DNA of 64,000 nucleotides. Origin: Cunninghamella blakesleeana. Its lineage: Eukaryota > Mucoromycota > Mucoromycetes > Mucorales > Cunninghamellaceae. Location of the stretch: assembly GCA_017871115.1 (NCBI GenBank), contig JAFCIZ010000005.1:806001-870000 (forward strand), given 5' to 3'. The notes beneath the pieces are model-generated. The model worked only from the letters and a program-made list of their open reading frames with translations, had not been told where the DNA came from and made no database searches. The translations under genes were made by a program, and so were the position numbers. Positions 1 through 13,500 of the stretch are shown piece after piece; within the stretch, counting starts at the first letter, position 1; every line of letters begins with the position of its first letter.

Positions 1-2570
<2,570 letters not shown>

Positions 2571-2920
2571 ATGGCTCATGTTAGTATTGCTAAAAGATAT
2601 GTTCAGAATTGCGCTCGCGAAAGTGGGGGAAGAGTCGTTAGAAATAACCAGTAACCAGTAATTGAAGAAGAAAAAGAAAAAGAGTTAATCAATTTTGAAT
2701 ATGACGATGAATTTATTGTGGAAAAATAAATGGATCAAGTGTTAATTAATGTTGAGTATTTCTTTGAAAGATTTTTTTTAAAGTATCTAAACAAAAGGCG
2801 TTGAAAGCAATTATATGAATAATATGCTGGTGATTCAGCCTCTACAAAAAAAAAAATGCGACTTGTAGAATCGGCCATATACTTTGGAAAATCGCAAATT
2901 TACAGGGATTGAACAACTAT
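2571..2920 (+). pseudogene. Possible degenerate coding relic (element-like)
   Basis: Short open blocks follow one another, broken by stops. First comes MAHVSIAKRYVQNCARESGG, then an acidic block containing ELINFEYDDEFIVEK. Near 2850 there is KKMRLVESAIYFGKSQIYR, which reads like the helix-turn-helix start of a transposase-type protein. None is a functional frame. Local base use is less skewed here than in the flanks. The identity is a guess. Chance open blocks in AT-rich DNA are the alternative. Confidence 0.25.
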
Positions 2921-2968
2921 TTAATGATATACAATCCTCTCATAGGAGTATAGATGTTAATCGGTAGT

Positions 2969-2974
<6 letters not shown>

Positions 2975-3000
<26 letters not shown>
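2975..3000. repeat. (TA)13 microsatellite
   Basis: Thirteen perfect TA dinucleotides in intergenic DNA. Confidence 0.95.
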
Positions 3001-3007
<7 letters not shown>

Positions 3008-3743
3008 CGTTTTATTATAATAAAGCGAGCACTATAAGCGATTTTTATTGGATTTCGGAATTTTAAATTATAAAATTGATTGTTTTTTTGAAAAAAAAAT
3101 CAGGTTATAACTCATATGCACCATAAATAAAGTATTTTTTAATATACATGAAAGTTTAAAAGTAACAAATCAGTATTGAAAGAAATAAGTATTTACTTTA
3201 TTTAAAGTATAAAATTATGCACTTGAGTCAAATTCGTTATCATGACTACTGAATTTTAAGCACAGGTGTTAGGGCTAAGGGGTAATGCATGCGATATATG
3301 AGGTAATTGATCTACAACTGTTGCATTTGTCATATTAAAATAAATTACTTTACTAATATCAATAATATCAATACAATACAAATATATCTAATAATCCAAC
3401 ACCTATAGCCATTCACCATAGAGATCGTTTATTTAAACAATATAACTCTACTATACTACTATATTCCATCTAATATATACAAGATATAGATGTTAGCGCT
3501 ATATTAAATCCCTATATTACGGCAACTCATTATGATATATCTTTATGTAACAACCCCTTATAGTTTATCCAAAGATCTACATGTAACATCCCTTTATAAT
3601 TTATACTCAGATAGCAATCTCTTATAATATATTCGCATATAAATACCTACTTTATTTTATTTTTTAATATATAGCAATCTCTTTTGTCTTAGTTTATATT
3701 CTTACTACAATTCGATCAAAGCCTAACAAGAATTATTAATAAA
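3001..3743. other. AT-rich region upstream of the secreted protein gene
   Basis: No gene seen. A CGGAATTTTAAA element (3056-3067, reverse of the recurrent TTTAAAATTCCG motif) lies about 680 nt upstream of the next start. Between 3540 and 3680 imperfect units recur, such as CCCTTATAGTTTAT / CCCTTTATAATTTAT and ATAGCAATCTCTT (twice). They may be promoter repeats of the 3744 gene. Confidence 0.4.
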
Positions 3744-4109
3744 ATGGTTTCCTTTTATACTATGAAAGTCTTATTATCCGTTGCGGTGATATCAATGTTA
3801 CAAACTTTAATTTCGGCAACAGTTTGCACAAAAAGTTTTGGACAATATGTAGGCCAGCAAGCTTATGATTGTTGTATATATTTAGGCGGAACTCCTACCG
3901 TAACATTAGTTGGTTGTTCATATGGACAATGTCGAAATTTATCTTGTGACTTACCTGAAGAAAATTCTAAAAAATGGGATTGTTATAGTGGTTTTCAAGG
4001 TTCGTTATCAAATTGTTTACCTTTTAGTGAATATGCTAAAACATGTACAAAGGATGAAATTAATAATGGCGTTGAATGTCCCTTTACTAAGAGCACTTCA
4101 AATATGTAA
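3744..4109 (+). CDS. Small secreted cysteine-rich protein
   Basis: An intron-free frame of 121 aa. An N-terminal signal peptide (hydrophobic core about residues 8-24, likely cut near Ser-Ala/Thr-Val at 25-27) precedes a mature part of about 95 residues. The mature part has ten cysteines, at 28, 43, 44, 58, 63, 68, 80, 91, 101 and 112, an even number that suits five disulfides. There is no transmembrane segment after the signal and no family I recognise. A second in-frame ATG at residue 7 could be the real start and would leave a more typical signal peptide. The gene stands alone between two gene-poor stretches with relic-like sequence, a setting often seen for lineage-specific secreted or effector-like proteins. 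That role is inference, and no function is assigned. Confidence 0.75.
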   Translation: MVSFYTMKVLLSVAVISMLQTLISATVCTKSFGQYVGQQAYDCCIYLGGTPTVTLVGCSYGQCRNLSCDLPEENSKKWDCYSGFQGSLSNCLPFSEYAKTCTKDEINNGVECPFTKSTSNM

Positions 4110-4249
4110 ATAGAAATATAAAAATTAAAAATAAAGGAATTTCCTTTTATTTTCTTAATTTTTTTTTATAATAAAATAATTCTTAATGATTTGTGTTTGT
4201 GGCATTACTGTTCCCAAATGTAACGACTGTTACATAGTAAAAAAAGTTA

Positions 4250-4735
4250 ATTATGATTTTATTAAAATTTTAATAATGAATTTGAAAATGAATTTGACAA
4301 TAATTATTTTGATAATAGTCCTTCTAAAAATGTTTTTTTTTTTTGATTGTGACGAATAGTAGGAATTAGTGAAAGTGAAAATACAGGTGAATATTTATTA
4401 TTAATAATTTAAATGAATGTTTAGAAAACATTAAAACGATATTATCTAAAAAATTTCCTAAGCAGGAAAATAATACATATAAATTTATGAAATTATTTGA
4501 GAGTATATTAAATATTTATAATAAAGAAGAATGAAAGTGTGGTATTCTTTATATTGAAATCTTGAATGTAAATTTGGAACTATTTGAAGTTATATCATTT
4601 GTTAAAAATGTTTTTAAAAGTAAATCAGTAAAAGCGAAGAAAATTAAAACTAATATTTTTGAAAAATTTAACTTACTTGAATCAGAAATTCCAAAAAAAA
4701 AAAAAATAATAATTCTGGATTTGTAGTCCTGCAGT
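4250..4735 (+). pseudogene. Degenerate reading frame of unknown family
   Basis: The frame starting at 4403 is open for 43 codons, is broken by a single TGA (4532-4534), then stays open for 63 codons to TAG at 4724-4726. Encoded blocks include KQENNTYKFMKLFESILNIY and EKFNLLESEIPKKK. Another frame just upstream, from 4272, encodes an Asn/Glu/Asp-rich block ending at a poly-T run near 4330. This looks like one coding sequence broken by a frameshift and a nonsense change. I recognise no family. Chance is possible but less likely in such AT-rich DNA. Confidence 0.35.
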
Positions 4736-5541
4736 TGTAGGGAAAACACATTTTATTTGTGGACTCAAGACTAAAGGCTGCAATAAGTTCCTTGGTTCCA
4801 AAGGTACAGAGATAAACTAAATTTAATCTTTTAGCTTGCTTTTCTAACTGAGAGTGAGTGACCATTAAATTGGATATACTACCTGATTGCCTCTGAATAT
4901 TTACCTCTGAGGTTTATGGAGGGGAAATTAACGAATCATCTATTTTGAATATGATTTCCGTATTTTTTTTCCAATTTTTATGTGAACTGTTAAACTGTTA
5001 TAAGCGATCCTGTAAATGACTGTTATGAAAGCAGAACTTTCACGTTATATACATAGCTGGGTACGTTTTACGCAAAATTTTGTTCCAATTTTGATATGTC
5101 AAAACGGATGAGCTGCTTCGCCTTACATTTGACTGTTTAAGTTCTAAGGCCGGATTGCCTTTTGAAATTAAAATTAAATTTTGATAATATTTTGAATATT
5201 AAAATACATATATGTAGTGCCTAAGATATAGCAGCTATGAATAAACAAAAAAAAAAAAGGCAATAAAAACTAGATAAACTCGATATAAATATATTTTTTC
5301 TTAATCTTGAATAATTTTTTATATTAAATTAAATAAATAGTTTCTAAGTATAAACCTAGCGAAATATAAAAAATACGAAGAAAAAAAAAAACAGTAATAT
5401 TGTACTCGTATTAAATAAATAATAAATATATAGCTTAGTATTTGTTTTGTTTTTTAACCATATCTTTATATAAATATATTTTTAATAAATAACATAAATA
5501 AAATAAATAAAGTAAATAAAATGAATAAATATATATAGAGA
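4736..5541. other. Intergenic region with a less AT-rich block
   Basis: From about 4730 to 5170 base composition is visibly less AT-rich than the surroundings, yet no frame is open and no terminal repeats are evident. It may be an old insertion. The part 5180-5541 is low-complexity AT sequence downstream of the GH35 gene. Confidence 0.35.
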
Positions 5542-8500
5542 TCATCCAATATTAACACTATCTTTCCAGACAATATAATCATGGCGAACGCTAGAGGATG
5601 AATGAATAAGATTGCCACTTCCTGGGAATTGAACATGCCATCCTTGAATGGATATTTGTGCTTCAGTTGGAGTCCAAGTATAAACTAGCATTTTAATAAC
5701 ATTTCCATAACGTTTTATTAAATCATCGGGTAAATAGAAATCATGTTGAGGGCCATCACCGTTACCATAATAAAGTCCAATCAATTCATCATTTAAAATA
5801 ACTTTGATTGTGCATTCTCCATCTAAATGTAATCGAAGTGGTGCTTTACGTACATTATCCTGCTTCAATTCATGATCAAATTTAAATTGATACCATTGGA
5901 CACCTTGAGAGAGGTCTAATGGAATGGTATGCATAGGGAGTTTTTCTTTATCAATATCAACCATAGGTGTAAATGGGTTCAATCCATTATCATTCTTTTC
6001 GTCTGAAAATCCTGTTGTTCCATAAGGTTGACTTAGTTCACGTACATCCACACCTGAAATTTGCCATTCTTTTCCAATATCCTTACTGTTTTCTATTCCA
6101 TTTAATGTTGCTTTAATAATACCTCTTGGATTACGAATATCATTTCTAAGGAAGGCTTGGCGACAAAGACCAAAGCTATCAACAATAATCAATAATTGAT
6201 TATCCAAGGATCTATCATGAGAAAGATAAGGTGTTAAATCATAGGTATGTGTACCAATAAACCATGGATCAGGACCAACTTTAGCTCCTGCAGAAAAAGC
6301 GTCTTTAGAATAAGTTGTATGGCCACCGATAATACGTCCATTTAAAAGAACCGTAGCCCGATTACGCATATTTATTGAAAGTGTTACTTTTTTATTTTCA
6401 GATGGCGTTCTAAAGTGATTACGATAAATCACTTGTCCACTTGTAAAATGATAGTCCAATGTATCCCAGATTAGCTTTTTGTTTTTTTGATCACGTTTTA
6501 AAGGTTGCCAATGTAAGGACTGCCAGTCTACTGGTTTATATTGCCATTCCTTAAGATCCACGGAGATAATTTGTTGTTCTTTTGATCGATCTTCCAAATC
6601 CATATAATAAAGATGTCGTGGTGCATTTTCGTCACTATCACTATATTCACGTGTAATGCGTGGATCGTTAGGTGGTACATAGGATAAAATGTGAAGTTTT
6701 GAATCGTGAATATTTTGATTAATTTCTAAAGATTTTGTTGAATTATTATAAAAGAGTTCATCTGCACCCCAAGCTAAAAGTCCAGGATAGCGATCTTTAT
6801 TTCCTCCACGCCAATAAGAGCTTTGGAAGTCACCATATAAAGTAGATACATCCTTCTTTGTTAAACCAATAATATAAAGATGACCTTGAGGTGTTGTCAG
6901 TTTAGTCCATCCTTGTTGATGATCAAACTTTAAAATAGAAACAGCTCCTTCACTACGCAATACATTATTATGCAAATTACCAGACATTGTCATTGATGTT
7001 TGTTCAAAGGCAAGTTCACCTACTTGATTTGGTTCAATAATCCATGTTTCTTCATTTGTTTCTTTATTGACCATACGTGCATGGATAGGAAGTGTGGATT
7101 GAACCAATTTAAGACCATTCAGCGTTTCGTAATTACCCAAGCCAATAAAGGATGTTTTATAAGGGAATGCAAGGCCCATTGTAAATCGATGGTTACCTTG
7201 TTTTACTTCAATTTGAAATTCACTATGTTTTTTACGATCAAAATTACGGAAAAAGGTGAATGAAACTTGTTGATCTAAGCTTACTGAAACGCGTTGACGA
7301 TTAATAATGTATGGTACAGCGGAAGTAACGGTTGGTTGAGGTGCAAGTTCTGTTTTTGTAAAGTAAGGTTCAAAAGACTGAGCAAAAATTAAGGTTTCAC
7401 GAACATGTCTACCACGAGCCGACAAGTATCCAAATTCTCTAATACTTGCTGAGTAGTCATATGAAGTATAAACATCGCTAAAAAAAAAAAGTGAGAACAA
7501 AAGAGAAAGAAAGAGTAATAGATAATAAATGAATAATATATTAATATACATACAAAAAAATAGATATAAAAATAGATATATGAACTTACGGATCACCAAG
7601 GGTTCCCCAATTTGTTCCGCCATAAATCATATAAAGACTTGCCATTGTAACACCTTGTGCAAGAGAAGAATCAACCAATAGTTTAGTACATTGATCGCCA
7701 AAATAATCGTATATTTGATCATAAGTATGCTGTAATTGATAATTATTAAACCATCCACCTTGAAGTTCAGGAATAAAAATGGGCGACTAGTTTTGTTCAT
7801 TAATTAAAAAAATAAAATTATATATATAGGTTTATTATTATTATTATTAAAGAGTTGTCAATAATTGTAATTCTTACATGTTTTGCACCACCACCAAAAC
7901 TGCGTACTGTTTTTTCTAAATTATCCATTGCATTTTCTATTTGTTTAGGATTCCAGCCTTTCCATTCGTCAGATTCATTACTAGGGGAACTTGAAGGAGC
8001 AAATACTAGCATTTTTTTTTTAAAAAAAAAGTAAAAGAAAACAGAGATAATGATTAAAAAATAATGAAAATGATATAAATATGCATTAATGTTTAATAAA
8101 TAAATAAAAAGTGTTATCATTTTACCAACGTATTTATCGAAACCATATAAATCAATACCGAAAGGATGTTTGGACCAAAATCGAGGATTTTTCCCAGGCA
8201 CCCATCCACCAGCTTCATAGCCATCATTTGTAAAGAAAGGGACCGTAATATCAGCATCTCTAGCGGCCTTAGCAAGAACTTTCATTTGGTCATGTAAGCC
8301 AACAGGTAAAATATTATCTATGATTTCAAATAGTTCGTTATCAATTTGTAAAGCAAGCACACATCCACGTTTATCCGGTTGAAGGTTATGATTATCAGTG
8401 ATTTGATGTTTTGCCAAGATAGGTAAGATATTATTAAGCCACTGAACTTCATAATTAGCAAATATAGGATCATAAGAACGCCAAAGCATAATTTTATTAT

Positions 8501-9005
8501 GACGAATATATAATTCACGTTTTGCTACTAACCAAGAAGGATATCCACCACCTTGTGTTTCAGCACAGATATAAGGGCCAGGGGCTGCCAAGACAAACAA
8601 ACCCAGTTGTTCACATAATGTTAAAAGGTAATCAATATCACGATTGCCATCAAATAAATAGGTACCTTCGGATGGTGAGTGGTAACCCCAATGGAAATAG
8701 ATACGTATAGTGTTAAATCCTGCAGTGCGGTATTGTTGTAATATAGTTTGCCATCGTTCGCGGTCTGGAACACGCCAATAATGAAATTCACCTGAAAGAA
8801 TAGGAATAGATTCCCCTTCGACTTTTAAAGAATATTTATCCCAATCAACTATCGATCCATATTTACTACGATTATAAGCAACTGATTCTGTTGTGATATC
8901 ATTTAAACTACCATGAGTACGCTTATGTGCGTATAAGATAAAACCGGAAATCATAAGAGGGGTTAAGGCAAAAAATGAGTAGAGTAGTGTCATTTCTAGC
9001 ATCAC
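5542..9005 (-). CDS. GH35 beta-galactosidase, membrane-anchored or secreted
   Basis: Four exons: 9005-8126, 8005-7878, 7786-7590 and 7477-5542, which join to 1046 aa in frame. Glycoside hydrolase family 35 enzymes release beta-linked galactose by a retaining mechanism. The N-terminus has one hydrophobic segment (about residues 5-26) followed by HKRTHG, so it is a signal anchor or uncleaved signal. The (beta/alpha)8 domain begins near residue 58 with VEGESIPILSGEFHYWRVP. The acid/base is probably Glu224 (LQIDNE) and the nucleophile Glu343 (IPELQGGW). YGGTNWG follows. The remaining roughly 600 residues are beta-rich accessory domains, including a jelly-roll-like C-terminal part. The length is near that of fungal LacA-type enzymes (about 1000 aa). 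The natural substrate could be a wall or plant galactan and cannot be told from sequence. Confidence 0.93.
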
Positions 9006-10533
9006 CTGTCTTTATTTTTTTCTTCTTCTTTTTCTTCTACAATTTCTCTTCTTTAAAGTTGGATGATGTTTAAAGAATAAAATACAAGTAGAAAAAAATA
9101 ATAATAATAATGTGTGTATGTATAAAAAAAGGAGAGAAAGAGAAAAGCGAAAAAAAAAAATTAGTACGGAAATTTTTATAAATCACGAGAGGTCAATTTT
9201 TTTAAAATTCCGCTAGTCATTTCTTTTTTGGGATTTAGTAACTTTTCAGATCACATTACATGAAAGAGTTCAAATCAAAAAAGGCTTTTATTTATAAAAT
9301 ACATTAAGTTAAAATAAAACGAATCACAGAAGCACTTTAAATTTTTATTTAAAGGGCGGAGATAAGTGAAAAATAAAGTTTTATTCTATTCTATTGTATC
9401 AAAACATAGTATAGGGTTAGAATAGTTTTAAAACAAACATGTAGTTATAGGAGCATAGAATATATAAATCTTTTTAGTTTCTTAAAAGAATATTAAATTT
9501 ATACTTGTTTCCATAAATAATAGATTGATTCTTTTCAAATTTTAATAGGCTAGCAATACCATCAATGTCTATACTTGGTTTAATTTTTATCTGATCCTTA
9601 AGCTTAAAATTTATTTAACACCATAGATATAGGATCAATTAAAGTGATGCTCTAACAGATAGATAATATCATCATCATGCTTTATACATATGCTAAATTT
9701 CGTACAATAATCATAAGTATTAGATGACTTATTTAAAGAATTATGTTCAAAGTGTCTATTTATCTCTATTATTCATTATCATTTTTAATACTTTACTAAT
9801 TTATTGAGAATAGTTATGGAATTAATCTATTAAAATTTCAAACCAATTGATTTACTATATGTAAAAATATTTGAATATTTAGCTTGAATATTAACTTTTT
9901 CAATCGTTTTAAAAAATTAAAGGATAGATGATATCTTATTCTCTATTTCCTATAAACTTTTTAATTTTTATCTTTATAAAGGTTAGTGGCGGTTTAAAAT
10001 AAAAAGAAATACAAAGAATAACGTCTTTTTTTTTTACCAAGTATATGCTGAAAATATAGATATTGTTATTATTACTATTTTAGAAAAAGATAAGATAAAA
10101 GGAAAATCCTATGTTTATTACTAAAGTTAAAAAGATGATGAATAAAATTGCCAGATTTTTTATATTTTAAAACTCATTTACCAAAGTCAGAAATATTCTA
10201 TTAATTGAAACCTTCTACGTACAGTAGATGATTTTTATTATTATTATCATTAAAGTTTAAGTAAATGTCATGAACTTTATCAGTATTATGCTTCGAAAGC
10301 CGCTTAAAAGTTTAAAATTAAACGTTTTTTATTATTACTATCTTATAGTATATGAGGAGAATTTAAAAACCCATTTTTTTTTTTTTTTTACCTATTATCC
10401 CGCTATTTTTTTTTTCCTAAAAAATTCTTTTTTCTTTTCTCTTTTTTTTTTCTTCACTTGTTAAACCTATTGTTTTATTTTTATTTTTGTTTCATATAAT
10501 AATTAGTTTTGTTACTAATAGTACTTTTTTATA
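9006..10533. other. Divergent promoter region between GH35 and RasGEF genes
   Basis: No gene supported. It holds the TTTAAAATTCCGCT element at 9201-9214, about 200 nt upstream of the GH35 start, and long T runs just upstream of 10534. A 64-codon frame at 10270-10464 is low-complexity and was not accepted. Confidence 0.5.
9201..9214 (+). promoter_or_regulatory. Recurrent promoter element TTTAAAATTCCGCT (upstream of GH35)
   Basis: It lies about 200 nt upstream of the GH35 start. It has the same core as the elements at 1436, 38408 (reverse) and 48431. Function is inferred from recurrence only. Confidence 0.4.
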
Positions 10534-13500
10534 ATGAAATCAAAAACAAAAAAAGGTGAAGCAACCTCTCTATATATGAACGATGAACAGCGTGTTAGTA
10601 CAAGTGCTTTATCCTTTTTTAAAAATCGTTTTTTTCATTCCAATAACAAATCTACGACTTTTTTAGAAGATACAAATTATGAAAATAGTAGTCATTCAAG
10701 TATTGCTGAAGTTGAACCTAATTTATCTACTTATTCACAATATACAAACGATAGTATTATTTTTGAAAATGCACCGACTCAGCAACAAAATACTTCCAAA
10801 TTTGATTACCAACTTTCACCTTCATGGCAATATCATTATACAACCAATAAAACCAAAACTAATTTACAGCATTATACAAATCAGACTATAAAGAAAGATG
10901 GTTATTTATATAAAAAGTCAGATAGTAGACATTTTCATAAGTTTGATCGTCAATGGAAACAATATAGAGTTATTTTATGTGGACATAAACTATACCTTTA
11001 TAAAAAAGATGCTGACATATTAAAACCAGCTGCCATTATTACAAACAATATTCCTACAACAAAACCACTTCCTGTTACAACACGATCTTCTCCTTCTCAT
11101 TCAAATGCTTCATCGCCAGCCTCTTCTTTGGCAACACCAACAAACTTAAGCCAAGTAATACCTTCAAACACTACATCTATTTCTTCAACATGTAGTTCAC
11201 CTTCTTCACTTCGTGCTTCTCCCACACCTTCTATTCATTCTACTAGTAATACTTTAATAAATGAAATAGCGAATTCTCCTTCACCGTCAACATCAATTCC
11301 TGTAGATAAAAGTCCTCATATATCTTTAGATGAATCAGAATTTAATGAACAAGCTAAATCACAACTATTTTCTAATGTATCATCATCAACAATGCATGCA
11401 AAAAATATACTTTATGCTGGTATTTTTACTGAGTTGGATCGTCTACATAAACAAACAACAACTATAACTTATTTATTAATTTATCCTAATGTGTTAGTCA
11501 TTTGTAAAAAAGACAAAAAAATGACCAATAATAAATGCCTTTGGCACATTGAAACAACTACACCATTGAATGAACTTCTTTTAACTCCTTTTAATTTGAC
11601 AACAAAAAATCCATCTTCAGATAATAATAGTACTAGCGACAACCTTAATAACTTACCTTTGATCACACGTGTTAATCGTTTTACTTTGACATATGTATTG
11701 CAACCTTGGAATGAAAAAACGTATGTATCTTTATCAAAATATCAAGTAAATTTATGGATGACTACATTTTATAATGCTCAGCGCTCTTTTGTAAATGGAA
11801 ATAACCTTAAATGGAATGAAAGTAATAACAATGCTAACAATCAATCGGCGGGTCAATTAAATATGGTAATTGATAAATATAGTAAAAGATTGACAGTTTT
11901 AAAATAGAAGACAGAGAATTGACATAAAAGTGAATAGATAACTAGAAAGAAAGAAAGAATAAAAAAAAAAAAAAAAAAAAAAAAAAACATAGCCTTAACT
12001 TTAATTTTTTATTATTCTTATTTTTAGGCTCCAAAAATTGTTTCTCTAGATACTATTCTATTTGATCCTCATTCACCTCATCCCGGCCTTATAATTGAAA
12101 CTCAAGATGGTGATAATTCACGTTCAGTTCAAGGTGGAACCATACCAGCATTAATTCATGAACTCTTATTTGAAACTCAGAATCAAGGCAAGGAATATAC
12201 CTGCTCCTTTTTATTAACATACAGATCGTTTACAAATGTATCAGACATGTTTGGTATCATTAAAGGTTATGTAGAAATGTTAAAAAATACATCAATGTAC
12301 ATAAAATTATGGAATCGACTACTAAATATATTTCAGCTGTGGTGTGAAGATTATGCTTTTAATATCACTGGTGAATTGGTGACACATATGTTGAATAAAT
12401 TAAAACTAGGAACTTCTATTCAGGATTTGCCACAAGAGCTATCCAATTATTCAACAGAAATTCATTCGCTTATACTCAAAACTGTTAAAAATAATCAACA
12501 TATTATTGAATTTACTCAAAAGCGACGTACTTATAATGAAGGGCTGGATACAGTGGATCTTATTAAAAAAGCACAAGATACCTATAACGAGCCCAACCAT
12601 CAACTTCAATATATTGATTATACAATTGTACCTCCTTCACCAACTACAACAGTAGGTTCTTTACCTTCATCTTTATCAAGTCGATACTCAGCACTATCGT
12701 CAGTATCATCGTCAGCATCACCGTCAGTAGTTCCTTCATTTATGAATATATCACATGTCAACGCTACTGGCTTAACGCCTTCTTTATTTCTTAGTATTGA
12801 TCCTAATGCATTTGCTGAACAAATATATATATTTGATTTTACTCAACATCATCGATACCATCATCAAACTGCTAGTTTACTATCATATTTTACAAGTTCT
12901 CAAGTACCACCTCAAATGTTAAATACACTTTTATTTACATCTTCTTCACCTCATTTTTTAACACGTTTAATATGGAATCAAATATTGGTGGAAACTAAAA
13001 TGCAAAAAACGGTAAGTGCTGTAGTACTGAGAACCAGATTGTTGGAACATTGGATTCGGGTTGGTATAGCTCTCATGAAATTAAAGGATATGACTGGGTG
13101 GACAGCTGTTGCCTGTGGAATTTGTTCTTTTGAAATATCGCGACTCAAGGAATCTTGGAAAACCGTGGATAGGGGCTTGGTGATGGTGGTGTCACAATTA
13201 TGGAGTCCCTTATTAACTGACCATGGTTTATATAGTTTGGATATTTGGACGGAGGGATGGGAATTGGATCGTAGTATTCAAGAATCCTTTTCTGAAGTGT
13301 TAGATATATCATTATTGGATGTGCCTATTAAGCAATATGTGAATAGAAATAATATAGTAACTGAAGATATACCTTCTTTAACTTATTTTGGTACTATTAG
13401 GCAATCGGTGGATAGATTGCTTAAACATATACCTACTCATTTATCTACTACAATAGAATCATCTTTATCTTCTTCTTCAACACCATCAACTTCTCCGACT

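Noticed and set aside
10270..10464. 64-codon frame upstream of the RasGEF gene
   Set aside because: It is mostly Phe/Leu/Tyr from T-rich leader sequence and has no coding signature.
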